DNA from: Rhynchopus euleeides
Lineage: Eukaryota; Euglenozoa; Diplonemea; Diplonemida; Diplonemidae
Assembly: GCA_963210315.1 (NCBI GenBank)
Contig: OY723317.1
Span: 682,001-746,000 of the forward strand
Direction of reading: 5' to 3'
DNA: 64,000 bases
This document shows, piece by piece, positions 55,386 through 64,000 of the stretch; positions within the stretch are counted from its first letter, which is position 1; every line of letters begins with the position of its first letter. A model generated the notes under the pieces. The model had not been told where the DNA came from, did no database searches, and saw nothing but the letters and a program-made list of their open reading frames with translations. Made by a program: the position numbers and the translations under genes.

Positions 55386-55566
55386 TGAAAGAAGCTTTTT
55401 TTTGTTTTGAGGGGGATTGAAAATAGTAGCTTCGTCCTTTCTTCATTCTGTTCCCTTGTTTTGTAGACTCAACTTCTGCTGATCGAACCGGATGGGTTTG
55501 GAGTCACTGCAGGCGGAAAATTTGGGAATCACTGCAGGTGCGTGGGGGGAAGGCGAGGGGCGGAAT

Positions 55567-56951
55567 CAGGGGATAAGATAGGTCTGGTTTTCCGGTTTTC
55601 AAAACCAGGGTTTCCCGGTTCCCGGTTTTCTGGGAAAAATGGAACACTATCGACACATGTCACTCAACACGGGGGAATGGGGAGGGGAGAGGTTGTGGTG
55701 AAACGCACACACCTCGACCTGTGATGAGGTGAGATGTGGCTCTGCAATTACGGCACTACGCGTGCCGTAAACTCGAATGACCTGCTTTCTCCGTGTTCCA
55801 TTTCCTCCTTCATTGCATGAGGCTACAAAAAAAAAAGGTCGATCTCATTTTTGGCGGTTTTTTTTGTGACTTTGGGACAGTAAAACAGTCAGAAAAAACG
55901 CCATAAAAAAATAGAAAGTGACCCCATCGTGATCCGCACAGAGCTCAAATAGTCCAAAGAAGGCAGAGAAGCGGAGAAGAAAAAATGGACCTAGCGGGTG
56001 GCCCGGTGGGGCCCGGTGGGTGGTGATGCCCTCGTCATGCAGGCCTCTTCTGTTTTGAAGGTGCACACATGGTGGACTCCAGCCACCCTAGCGAGTGTCT
56101 AAGAGGGAGTCTAAGACTGCAGTCTGTACTGGAGACGGGAGTCTATTTTCCAGCTAATTTACGACTCCCGCTAGTTGAGACTCATGGGAGACACACGGTG
56201 TACTCCAGCGGAGGTAGGGTAACCTCCGCTGGAGTTCACCGTGTCGTCTGCCTCTGTGCAGCGTCACTCGGTGCCATCGAATACATGGCGACAGCCCACC
56301 AACTCGAGACAGATCTGCTTGTCTGGAGGGCTGAGACGAGAACACGAACGACTTTCAAGCAATCTTGAAGGTCGCCAAGCCTATTGGGGGCAACTAACAG
56401 ATGAGATTTGTTTGTTGCCTGTCGTCACAGCTAGGTGCCCATTTCCTCGATAACGGAATGTGTGCAGAGATCTCGTGGACCCTTTGGCCATTCTGTCGTG
56501 CACCCACTCCACCCACAACGCACACCTGTCACGAGTGGTCGCTCCCCCGTCCTCCTCCACCCTGAAGGTTGAACCCTCAAGGACCAGTGATCTCCTGCTG
56601 GCCGGGCTGCGATACAGCGAAGCCTTCCTACTTACAAGCGAATCCAGACTGTAGGGAACAGATGATCACTACCGTGGCCTCCGGCGGCTGGGGGGCTCCG
56701 CCCCCCAGACCCCCCTGCGTAAAAAAATTGCACCAGACCGGTTTTTTGGCCGAGAGTCCAAACTTTCAAAGCAGCTGCTGCGCCTGCCCCACCAAGCAGC
56801 CTCAGTACGACAGGACGCGCGCAGGCACCGGGCCCTCTCAGATTCTGGGAGGGTTTGCGCGGGTCGCGCGCGCCGAAGGCGCGCGCGAAAAATTTTCAAA
56901 ACCAGAAAAACCGGAAAACGGCGCCAGAAAAAAAGTCTATCTTATACCCTG
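55567..56951. mobile_element. hAT-like non-autonomous element, copy B (opposite orientation)
   Basis: 1385 bp. Ends CAGGGGATAAGATAGG and CTATCTTATACCCTG; the 8-bp repeat GGCGGAAT flanks it (55559-55566, 56952-56959). It is the reverse complement of copy A over most of its length, plus about 150-210 bp extra near 55640-55830 and 56080-56290. The second extra block holds a palindrome with ACTCCAGCGGAGG and CCTCCGCTGGAGT. It carries the same 64-codon ORF (56460-56654). Confidence 0.85.
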
Positions 56952-57122
56952 GGCGGAATGCGGGAGGAAAAAAAGGCAAAATATTCGGCACGAATGCACG
57001 GGGCTCGCATTGAGACAACAAGCGGCACGCCCTTCCCCGTTAAGAGGAGAGCGATGGACGGACGGACGAGGGGGGGGATGTGATGAGGGTGGGAGTCAGA
57101 CACGCTCACGTGTGTCCAGAGC

Positions 57123-60100
57123 TTAGATGAAGGGCGACGGGGGGAGGGGCCCCGTGCTGGGGAGGCACTGGTAGCTGCACTCGTTGCAGGTGCTCACCTT
57201 GCAGGTGTAACCCTCCATGCAAGGGTTGGTGGCGCAGAGGTCATCGCACCGCGTGTTGCGACCCGGGCCGCAGGTGCATGTCGCCGCGTTGTAGCACGTA
57301 CCGAAGCCGTCGGAGCAAGGCGGCGCACGCGTGTAGGGGTTGCACGTGGCACCCGGGCACTGCGCCTCAGGAGGGCAGGTCTCGGTGCTGCACGTCAGCG
57401 TGCCGTCCACACACGAGCAGGTGTTGCACTCGGTGTTGCCCTCGCCCGTGCCGCTCCACCTGCTGGCCAGGCGTAAAGTTGAGGGGGGTCCAAAAACGTA
57501 AAGTTGAGGGGGATTTGTTTTGGCTGAAAAACTGGTCAAATATGTAAAGTTGAGGGGGAAATGACATTTTCAAAATGGCTGAAATCATGTAAAGTTGAGG
57601 GGTAACAGACCCTGGCTGAAAAACTGGTCAAATATGTAAAGTTCAGGGGGAAATGACGTTTTCAACCAAAAGTTTGCAAGTTTGGGGAATTGAACTTCCT
57701 CAGGCAAAAATACCACTTTTTCAATCCTGCACAAAACCACTCTGCCAAACTGGTATGTTATAACATGTAAAGTTGAGGGGTATGAGGGAGCTGGGCTCCC
57801 ATGCAAGTTGCAGGGAAAACTGGTCAAATATGTAAAGTTGAGGGGTATGAGGGATTTCCCAGCAAACCTCAGGAAGATTCGGTTCTGCACAACCGAAAAT
57901 CGGGTGAAATAACATGTAAAGTTGAGGGGTATGAGGGAGCTGGGCTCCCATGCAAGTTGCAGGGAAAACTGGTCAAATATGTAAAGTTGAGGGTTATGAG
58001 GGATTTCCCAGCAAACCTCAGGGAGATTCGGTTCTGCACAAACGAAAATCGGGTGGAATAAAATGTAAAGTTGAGGGGTATAGGGGGATTTGAGTCCCCC
58101 ACAGTCCCTATCCAAAAGTAGGATAATATGTAAAGTTGAGGGGTAACAGGGATTTCCTCCTAAAACTGGTTCGGCCACTACCTCACAAGGAACACAGAAA
58201 CCATCCAAGCTCGCTGCACGAGGTTGTCATGCTTCTAAAACAAAACATTTAAATAAGATACAGACACCCACTCAGTCGTTCTGACTGGCTCGGTGCCACT
58301 TGAGAGTGGGCAGTGTGCAGGTTCCGGGTTTCTGTGCATGTGGGCACTAAAATTCTCTCCCACCCACTAGGGGTCCAAATATGTAAAGTTGAGGGGTATA
58401 GGGGGATTTGAGTCCCCCACAGTCCCTATCCAAAAGTAGGATAATATGTAAAGTTGAGGGGTAACAGGGATTTCCTCCTAAAACTGGTTCGGCCACTACC
58501 TCACAAGGAACACAGAAACCATCCAAGCTCGCTGCACGAGGTTGTCATGCTTCTAAAACAAAACATTTAAATAAGATACAGACACCCACTCAGTCGTTCT
58601 GACTGGCTCGGTGCCACTTGAGAGTGGGCAGTGTGCAGGTTCCGGGTTTCTGTGCATGTGGGCACTAAAATTCTCTCCCACCCACTAGGGGTCCAAATAT
58701 GTAAAGTTGAGGGGTATAGGGGGATTTGGGTCCCCCACAGTCCCTATCCAAAAGTAGGATAATATGTAAAGTTGAGGGGTAACAGGGATTTCCTCCTAAA
58801 ACTGGTTCGGCCACTACCTCACAAGGAACACAGAAACCATCCAAGCTCGCTGCACGAGGCTGTCATGCTTCTAAAACAAAACATTTAAATAAGATACAGA
58901 CACCCACTCAGTCGATCTGATTGGCTCGGTGCCACTTGAGAGTGGGCAGTGTGCAGGTTCCGGGTTTCTGTGCATGTGGGCACTAAAATTCTCTCCCACC
59001 CACTAGGGGTCCAAATATGTAAAGTTGAGGGGTATAGGGGGATTTGAGTCCCCCACAGTCCCTAGCCAAAAGTAGGATAATATGTAAAGTTGAGGGGTAA
59101 CAGGGATTTCCTCCCAAAACTGGTTCGGCCAAAAATCACTCGCCAGGTCACCAAATCACAGAATCGGGCTCATACCAAGTCCTGTGAGATACTGGGGAAG
59201 CCAAGTTTCGGTGTTCCGGGCCAAAAAAAAATTTCTCCCAGAAAATTTTTGGGCTGGGTAAACCATTCAGAAATTTCAGATTTTACCGTGTGAAACATGT
59301 AAAGTTGAGGGGGATTTTGGAAATTCCCTGTTACCCCTCAACTTTACATATTTCACAGCAAGGTCCATACCCCTCAACTTTACATATTTGGACCCCCCTC
59401 AACTTTACACCTGCCACCTGCTGGGCACCTCGGTCCCGCACGACAGAGTGCACGATGCCTCAGGCGCGGGTGTCGGCGGCGCAGATGTGGCCGGCGCCGG
59501 TGTCGGGGGGGACGGTGTCGGAGGCGCAGGTGTGGCAGGCGCGGGTGTCGGCGGGGCGGACGTGGCCGGTGCGGGCGTCGGCGGGGACGGCGTGGGCGGC
59601 GAGGGTGTGGCCGGCGCCGGTGTCGGGGGGGACGGCGTCGGCGGTGCGGGCGTGGCCGGTGCGGGTGTCGGCGGTGACGGTGTCGGCGGTGCAGATGTGG
59701 CCGGCGCCGGTGTCGGGGGGGACGGCGTCGGAGGCGCAGGTGTGGCAGGCGCGGGCGTCGGAGGTGCAGGCGTCGCCGGCGCGGGCGTCGGGGGGGACGG
59801 CGTCGGAGGCGCAGGTGTGGCAGGCGCGGGTGTTGGAGGCGCAGGCGTGGCCGGTGCAGATGTGGACGGCGCCGGTGTCGGGGGGGACATCGTCGGAGGC
59901 GCAAGTGTGTCAGGTGCGGGTGTCAGCGGTGCCGGTGTGGACGGTGCAGGCGTGGACGGCGCGGGAGTCTTCACCTCGACACACCTCTTCAGGATCTTCG
60001 GCCAGCACCGCGGGTTGCGCCACCCCATGCACACATGCCCCGCTGCACAGCACTCCGGGGTCTCCCCGCACAGCCCCCTGCGCCGCACTACCGCCGCACA

Positions 60101-60232
60101 GGTGGGGGCAGGCACGACCTCCTCACACTCGTAGCCGTCAGGGCACCCCAGGAAGCAGGGCCGGCCCCTCCCCCAGGCCCCCACGGTCGACACCAGTGTC
60201 GCAAGCAGCAGAAGACGCGACATAGTATGCAT
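57123..60232 (-). CDS. Secreted Thr/Pro-stalk protein with two Cys-rich domains, interrupted by an intron-like element
   Basis: Exon 1 is 60232..59418 and exon 2 is 57459..57123; joined at AGC AG|G TGG they give 383 aa with no frame change. The signal peptide is near residues 4-20 (SRLLLLATLVSTVGAWG; a second ATG at 60223 is equally good). The first Cys-rich part (about 26-80) reads PCFLGCPDGYECEEV...LCGETPECCAAGHVCMG. A TPAPATPAPPT-type stalk of about 170 residues follows. The second Cys-rich part (about 262-375) has CTLSCGTEVPSRW|SGTGEG, NTECNTCSCVDGTLTCSTE and CDDLCATNPCMEGYTCKV; the CNTCSCVDGxxxC pattern is like pacifastin/VWC-type modules. Probably a surface or secreted glycoprotein; partner unknown. 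Expression depends on removal of the 1958-nt insert. Confidence 0.82.
57467..59413 (-). mobile_element. Introner-like element with AG|GT-bearing target duplication
   Basis: 1947 bp, in gene orientation starting CAGGTGTAAAGTTGAGGGG and ending CCCCTCAACTTTACGCCTGG. The 11-bp CCAGCAGGTGG lies on both sides (59424-59414 and 57466-57456). Using GT in the first copy and AG in the second (intron 59417..57460) removes the element plus one duplication and restores CCC AGC AGG TGG AGC exactly. The interior is noncoding: about 21 copies of GTAAAGTTGAGGGG (three inverted at the 5' gene-side end), a 149-bp tandem repeat (57762-58059) and three 318-bp tandem units (58063-59016). Confidence 0.8.
58063..59016. 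repeat. 318-bp tandem repeat, three full units
   Basis: Unit starts at 58063, 58381, 58699 and a partial at 59017. Each contains two GTAAAGTTGAGGGG motifs, GTCCCCCACAGTCCCTA and CACTTGAGAGTGGGCAGTGT. Units differ at only a few bases, so amplification is recent. Confidence 0.95.
59455..59975. repeat. Coding minisatellite for the Thr/Pro stalk
   Basis: Imperfect repeats of GGCGCAGGTGTGGCAGG, GCGGGTGTCGGCGG and relatives, encoding TPAPATPAPPTPSPP on the minus strand. Confidence 0.9.
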
Positions 60233-61427
60233 TCAAGCAGAACGGTTGTGTAACACCTGCCGCGTGGGGGGGGGGGGGTGAAGGTATGATTGCTGCGTTA
60301 CATGGCAGGAGTGTGACAATTCGATACCACGCTGCAGTACATAATATTGTGAAGAAGATGGGGGGGAGGGGGAGGTCGGGGAGCAGGTAGGCAGCACCTC
60401 TCAAGCTCTCGAGATTTGTGTCTGTGTGTGTGTCTGGCCAGTTCTCCAGCCCTTCCCTCCCCCCTCCCTCCGTACGGCGAGGCACTCTCAGGCCACTGCA
60501 CTCAGGAATTTGCATCGGGGCCACCCCCAACAATGGCTCCGGTCGACAATATCATCTCCCCCTCCCCTCCCCTTGGCAGGTCCCGCGACAGCCGCACGTT
60601 TAACCCTTCTTTTTTTGATTTTTTTTTGCTGGAGGAGTGTATCCGCTGTTCAACAGAGAGCTGTAAGCTGCATCGCTTGCCTCCTTTCACCCCCCCCCCC
60701 CCTCGGCAAACCACAAACCTGGCGATGCGGCACGCCACCAAGGGGCCAGTGGAGTGTGCTATTGAAAAAGGCAAACGACAGGAACCGCCCCTCCCTCTCT
60801 CAGCACCCACAGATCGGTGCAGTCCGAGCGAACTGTGATGGTACAATCACACACCCCTTCTTCACGCTATCTTCGGGGTAGGGTGGAGAGTGGGGTGGGG
60901 GTGAGGGTGGTTGGTGACTTTACTTTTAGGGAGGAAGGATGTATGGGTTAGCGGTAAAGGGCCCCGGAGTTCCGCATTGCAGAGGGTAGCCAGAGAGAGA
61001 GAGAGAGGGGGGGGGGGGGGGGGGAGAATCAGCACTGCTTCTCTCAGGGGTGGGTGGGGTATTGAAATAGAAGCAGAAGGGAGCACAAGAATACTTACCA
61101 ACCCTTCACTCGCAGACGCTATGGTTGTGTCCGTTCTCTCAGGGGAGACCACTGAATTTTTCGCATCCCCGTCCACCACGGCGTGCTGACGGCTGTATGC
61201 ATAGGATGACGACATGCGAAGGAGAATAAAATCCCCCCCCCCTCCTTCCCCTCCCCTCCCTCTGAAATCGCAACCCACCGGGAACCCTTGCTGGGGAGGG
61301 TGTGGGGCACTTGATGCATCCGATATGTCACCCGCTCCCAGAAAAGAAAAAAAAACCCCCCCCCACCTCGCTCAGGCGTCTGGAGTCCGCCGTGTGCGTG
61401 CTGCATATGTCACGGTTTTGACGACAG

Positions 61428-61503
61428 AAATCGTACTCCTTTATTATCGACACCCTGTCCAGCAACTGTGGGAGAACAGTTCCGGACTACTATTTGTTGA
61501 GCT
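61428..61503 (+). repeat. Dispersed stem-loop repeat, copy 3
   Basis: AAATCGTACTCC, TTTATTATCGACACCC, TGTCCAGCAACTGTGGG, AGAACAGTTCCGGACTAC. The T-run is reduced to TATTTG. See 20941-21030. Confidence 0.65.
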
Positions 61504-61744
61504 TTGAACATTTTTTTTTGGCATTGCCCTCAACAAGCTCCTGTGAGTGGCTTTTGGAGAAGTGGGGTGAGGGGTTTTTGACGCAAATATTGTCCTGGAG
61601 GAAAAACAGGAAGGGGAAAAGGAGGGGAGATGTGCGTAATGGTTTTGCTTGTGTGCAACCGGGTGAGATGTGTGCGGGTCTGTCAGTGAGAGGCTGCATC
61701 AGATTTTGATCGGGGCGACCGCTGCACTAAACAGAATAGTAGCG

Positions 61745-61770
61745 TGTGTGTGTGTGTGTGTGTGTGTGTG
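61745..61770. repeat. GT microsatellite
   Basis: About 13 GT units. Confidence 0.95.
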
Positions 61771-63587
61771 AACCTGTAGAAGTGACTAAGGATGAAGGAA
61801 AACTATTTCAGAAACCACGCCGGCATCTTCAAGCGCCCTCTTTTTGTTCAGCAGGAAACGCAGTTCCCTCTGGAGGCAGCTCTACACGCAAACTTGAAGC
61901 TTCAGGCCCATTCGCTCAGAAGTGCAGAAAAGCGAACCACCTCACAGAAACGGAGGCAAGCTGTCACAGTTTGACACACGCAGCTGAGGCCCCATTTGCA
62001 TCCTTTTTTGCCCGTTGTTCGTCAGGATGGTGCCAATGCAATGTGCGCAAGGGCACCGAACGCTGCCGCGAGTCTTTCTCCTGAGCTGATCTTTTTCCCA
62101 AAGCGGCTGCCGGCTATCTTTTTTGACTTGACAGGAGCTCTGCTGCAGGGGAAAAAAATGGCGGCAGATTGTGTGGTGTCATTGGCAGGCACAGGAGAAC
62201 TATGCGTCAGCCGCAAAAAAAACAAACACACGCTCTGCCCTGCCCTCTGCCCATAACGTTGCATCCCTCCCCACACGCACACACACACACCCCGAACGGG
62301 GCAACCTGACCTTCTTGGAAGACTCAATAAAAAGGGGGGCTGGTGTGCATACGAGACAAAGCAGCGACGCAAAGCGATGCACAGTGTTGCCAGAGGCCGC
62401 GATAAAAGACTTAGTAAAAAACGTACAGACGATCTATCTGCTTCATCCATTGGCCAGGAGGAGTGAAGAGTTTGATGCCCCTGCCTCTGACCCCCCCCCC
62501 CGTCCACTGCCGGAGTGGCAGTTCGCCATGGCCATAAAAGAACATGTTCATTTTTGGTTCTATTTGTTTGAAAAGAATAGCGCGTTACTTTGTGCGCCAA
62601 ACGGTGCGACAGGAGCCCATCACACATCACAGGCCCGCAAGCTTTGCTGGGTTGTATTTTTTATTCGCATTTTTTTTTCGTTCACCCCTCCAACACAAGG
62701 GTTTTGACGAAGTTAATGGCCAAATCAATTCTGCAAACCCGTTACAGATGCTTCTGTACATTGAACCCAGATCCACTCCACCCTACCCCACGAAGGCAGG
62801 CATGCAGTGCGTGAATGAACCCACTCTAGATTGCTGCGGAGAAAATATGTTGGAGAAATAGGCAATCTGCCCGCAAGCTCTGCGCCTTCCCCCCACAAAC
62901 CCCCCCCCCTCCCCCCATCCCAGTCCCTCAGACTCTCTCACCTGTCACTCCGCGTGTCACTTCTAGTCCGTCAGCTGATCGAGAGTTGTGATCTGAGGGT
63001 TCTATCCAACATTGAACAAGGATATCAAGGCGGCACTTTCAGAGTCCTGCCAAAGACAGCGCCTTCTAGTTCAAACCCTCGACTGAAGCGGGTCTGCGGC
63101 ATGACCAGTGAACACCACGGGAATTTGGTGCACCTCCTGCGTCTTGCTCCAACTTATTTCCTTTGTTTGGTTTCAATGGATTGACAAAACGTGTTGTGCA
63201 GCGGAACACGACACGTGTGACTGCTCTTTCCTTCACACCGTCCCGTTTCGGACGTTCTATTTTTGCGGGAGGGTGGGCAGTGGCGGTGGTGGCGGGGAGG
63301 AGGGTAAAATACAGTGGCACGGCAGTTTCGGCTTTGTCTCCGCCCCTCTTTGGCGCAGGAGCAGCACCGCCAGCACACAGCGTCAGTTCTGAACTTTCTT
63401 GCGTTCCGCACGGTTTCATTTTGTTGGACAATAATGACGACACCCCCCCTCCCCCCCCCCCCCCACAGAAACCCACACACGTGAACCTAACTTCCCCCCA
63501 TCCATATTTGCAGTGGCAAACTTAAAACAAGAACGACGGAACACAACTGAGGGGAACCCCGCCACCGCGCCCCACCCCCCATTTTTC

Positions 63588-64000
63588 TCAGACATCCGCA
63601 CTGCTGGACTTGCGGGAGTTCCTCCTGCGAGGCGGCTTGGTCTTCGGGCCCTCTGCCTTAAGGCCGCCCTCCTCCTTCTCCTTCTCCTTCCCACTCTCTG
63701 CCTCGTCACCCCCGTCCGCTGCTCCGCCTGACGGGGCGTCGCTAGCGTCGCCAACCTCGCTGGCGCTCTTCGCCTTCGTCACAGAGGTGACAGGGGGTGT
63801 CCTGCGCACCTTGGACCCACTCTTCTTCTTCCCCGTCACAGCCGGGGATGCCTTGTCGGAATGTGCCCCCTCCGCAGGCGACGGGGCGGCACTCGACATC
63901 TCTCGGGAGGAGGCCTCCCCTGGGGCCTTGCCGTCCATCTCCGCTTCCCCTGCCCCGTCACCCTCCTCTTGTCCCACCTCATTCTGCAGAAGCGACGCGT
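63588..64000 (-). CDS. C-terminal fragment of a charged, disordered protein
   Basis: The frame is open from the right edge (ASLLQNEVGQEEGDG...) to a stop at 63588; about 137 residues are in the window and the true start is outside. Composition is Glu/Ala/Gly then Lys/Ser/Pro (VTGKKKSGSKVRRTPPVTSV, KTKPPRRRNSRKSSSADV). No fold or motif is recognised. A GTG at 63977 is not a start. Same strand as the other cellular genes and G/C-ending codons support it as coding, but an intron nearer the edge cannot be excluded. Confidence 0.5.
   Translation of the reverse strand, partial: ASLLQNEVGQEEGDGAGEAEMDGKAPGEASSREMSSAAPSPAEGAHSDKASPAVTGKKKSGSKVRRTPPVTSVTKAKSASEVGDASDAPSGGAADGGDEAESGKEKEKEEGGLKAEGPKTKPPRRRNSRKSSSADV

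Larger units (their letters stand above)
54407..57122. other. Intergenic with mobile elements
   Basis: Contains CT and G tracts (54521-54540, 54919-54931), a miniature element (55275-55385) and the long hAT-like copy (55567-56951). No gene is called. Confidence 0.6.
60233..63587. other. Intergenic
   Basis: 3.3 kb with a G-run (60259-60269), CT/GA stretches, a GT microsatellite (61745-61770), the third hairpin repeat (61428-61503), a diverged GACACAGTTTGACACAC copy (61909-61995) and C-runs. Plus-strand ORFs such as 62171-62707 have no domain or coding bias and are not called. Confidence 0.55.

Noticed and set aside
57460..59410. Tandem repeats read as a CRISPR-like array
   Set aside because: The repeat unit and spacers are part of 149-bp and 318-bp tandem duplications in a eukaryotic intron-like element.
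62171..62707. 178-codon plus-strand ORF
   Set aside because: No domain or coding bias, contains A- and C-runs, and starts in AT-rich spacer.

Overview
This is a GC-rich nuclear window from a protist, and the gene content points to Euglenozoa, most likely a diplonemid. The alpha-tubulin (32429-33784) is close to the trypanosomatid form over its whole length, including the C-terminal tail. A second protein (34200-35093) has an N-terminal domain that I recognise as like BILBO1 of the kinetoplastid flagellar pocket collar. Conventional spliceosomal introns starting GTATG are present, which fits diplonemids or euglenids better than trypanosomatids. The clade call is inference from protein similarity and was not tested by a search. 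I found no spliced-leader RNA, tRNA, rRNA or CRISPR array.

All recognisable cellular genes lie on the minus strand. From left to right they are: AP-3 delta adaptin (runs off the left edge); two copies of ribosomal protein eL43; a large IPT/TIG-repeat protein ending in a cystinosin-type membrane domain; a mitochondrial NFU1-type iron-sulphur scaffold; a SHIPPO-repeat protein; a type I membrane protein with a Cys-rich ectodomain; an LRR protein; a coiled-coil protein; alpha-tubulin; the BILBO1-like EF-hand protein; OGG1 with a zinc-finger tail; a secreted WD40 protein; a giant longin/R-SNARE protein; a secreted Thr/Pro-stalk protein; and a charged fragment at the right edge. They share no obvious pathway. 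Several concern endomembrane traffic (AP-3, SNARE), the lysosome (cystinosin-like) or the flagellum (tubulin, SHIPPO, BILBO1-like).

The only sizeable plus-strand coding regions are a pair of ORFs (51441-52442 and 52646-54406), which look unlike the neighbours and may belong to a mobile element.

The intergenic DNA, mainly 15.0-15.3, 17.3-19.0, 24.3-31.6, 35.3-36.3, 38.8-42 and 55.2-57 kb, is full of non-autonomous, inverted-repeat elements. Several families begin CC, end GG, sit between TA dinucleotides, and carry many internal copies of a short motif abutting a C/G run. One is nested in another with both empty sites reconstructable. A separate element of 975/1385 bp has CAGGG ends and 8-bp target duplications, as in hAT elements. 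The most striking element (57467-59413) sits inside a gene: its 11-bp target duplication carries CAG|GT, so splicing at the two copies would remove the element and restore the reading frame exactly, as an introner would.

The rest is low-complexity sequence: G/C homopolymers, a GA microsatellite of about 218 bp, and small dispersed repeats, one of which (three copies) contains a conserved stem-loop.
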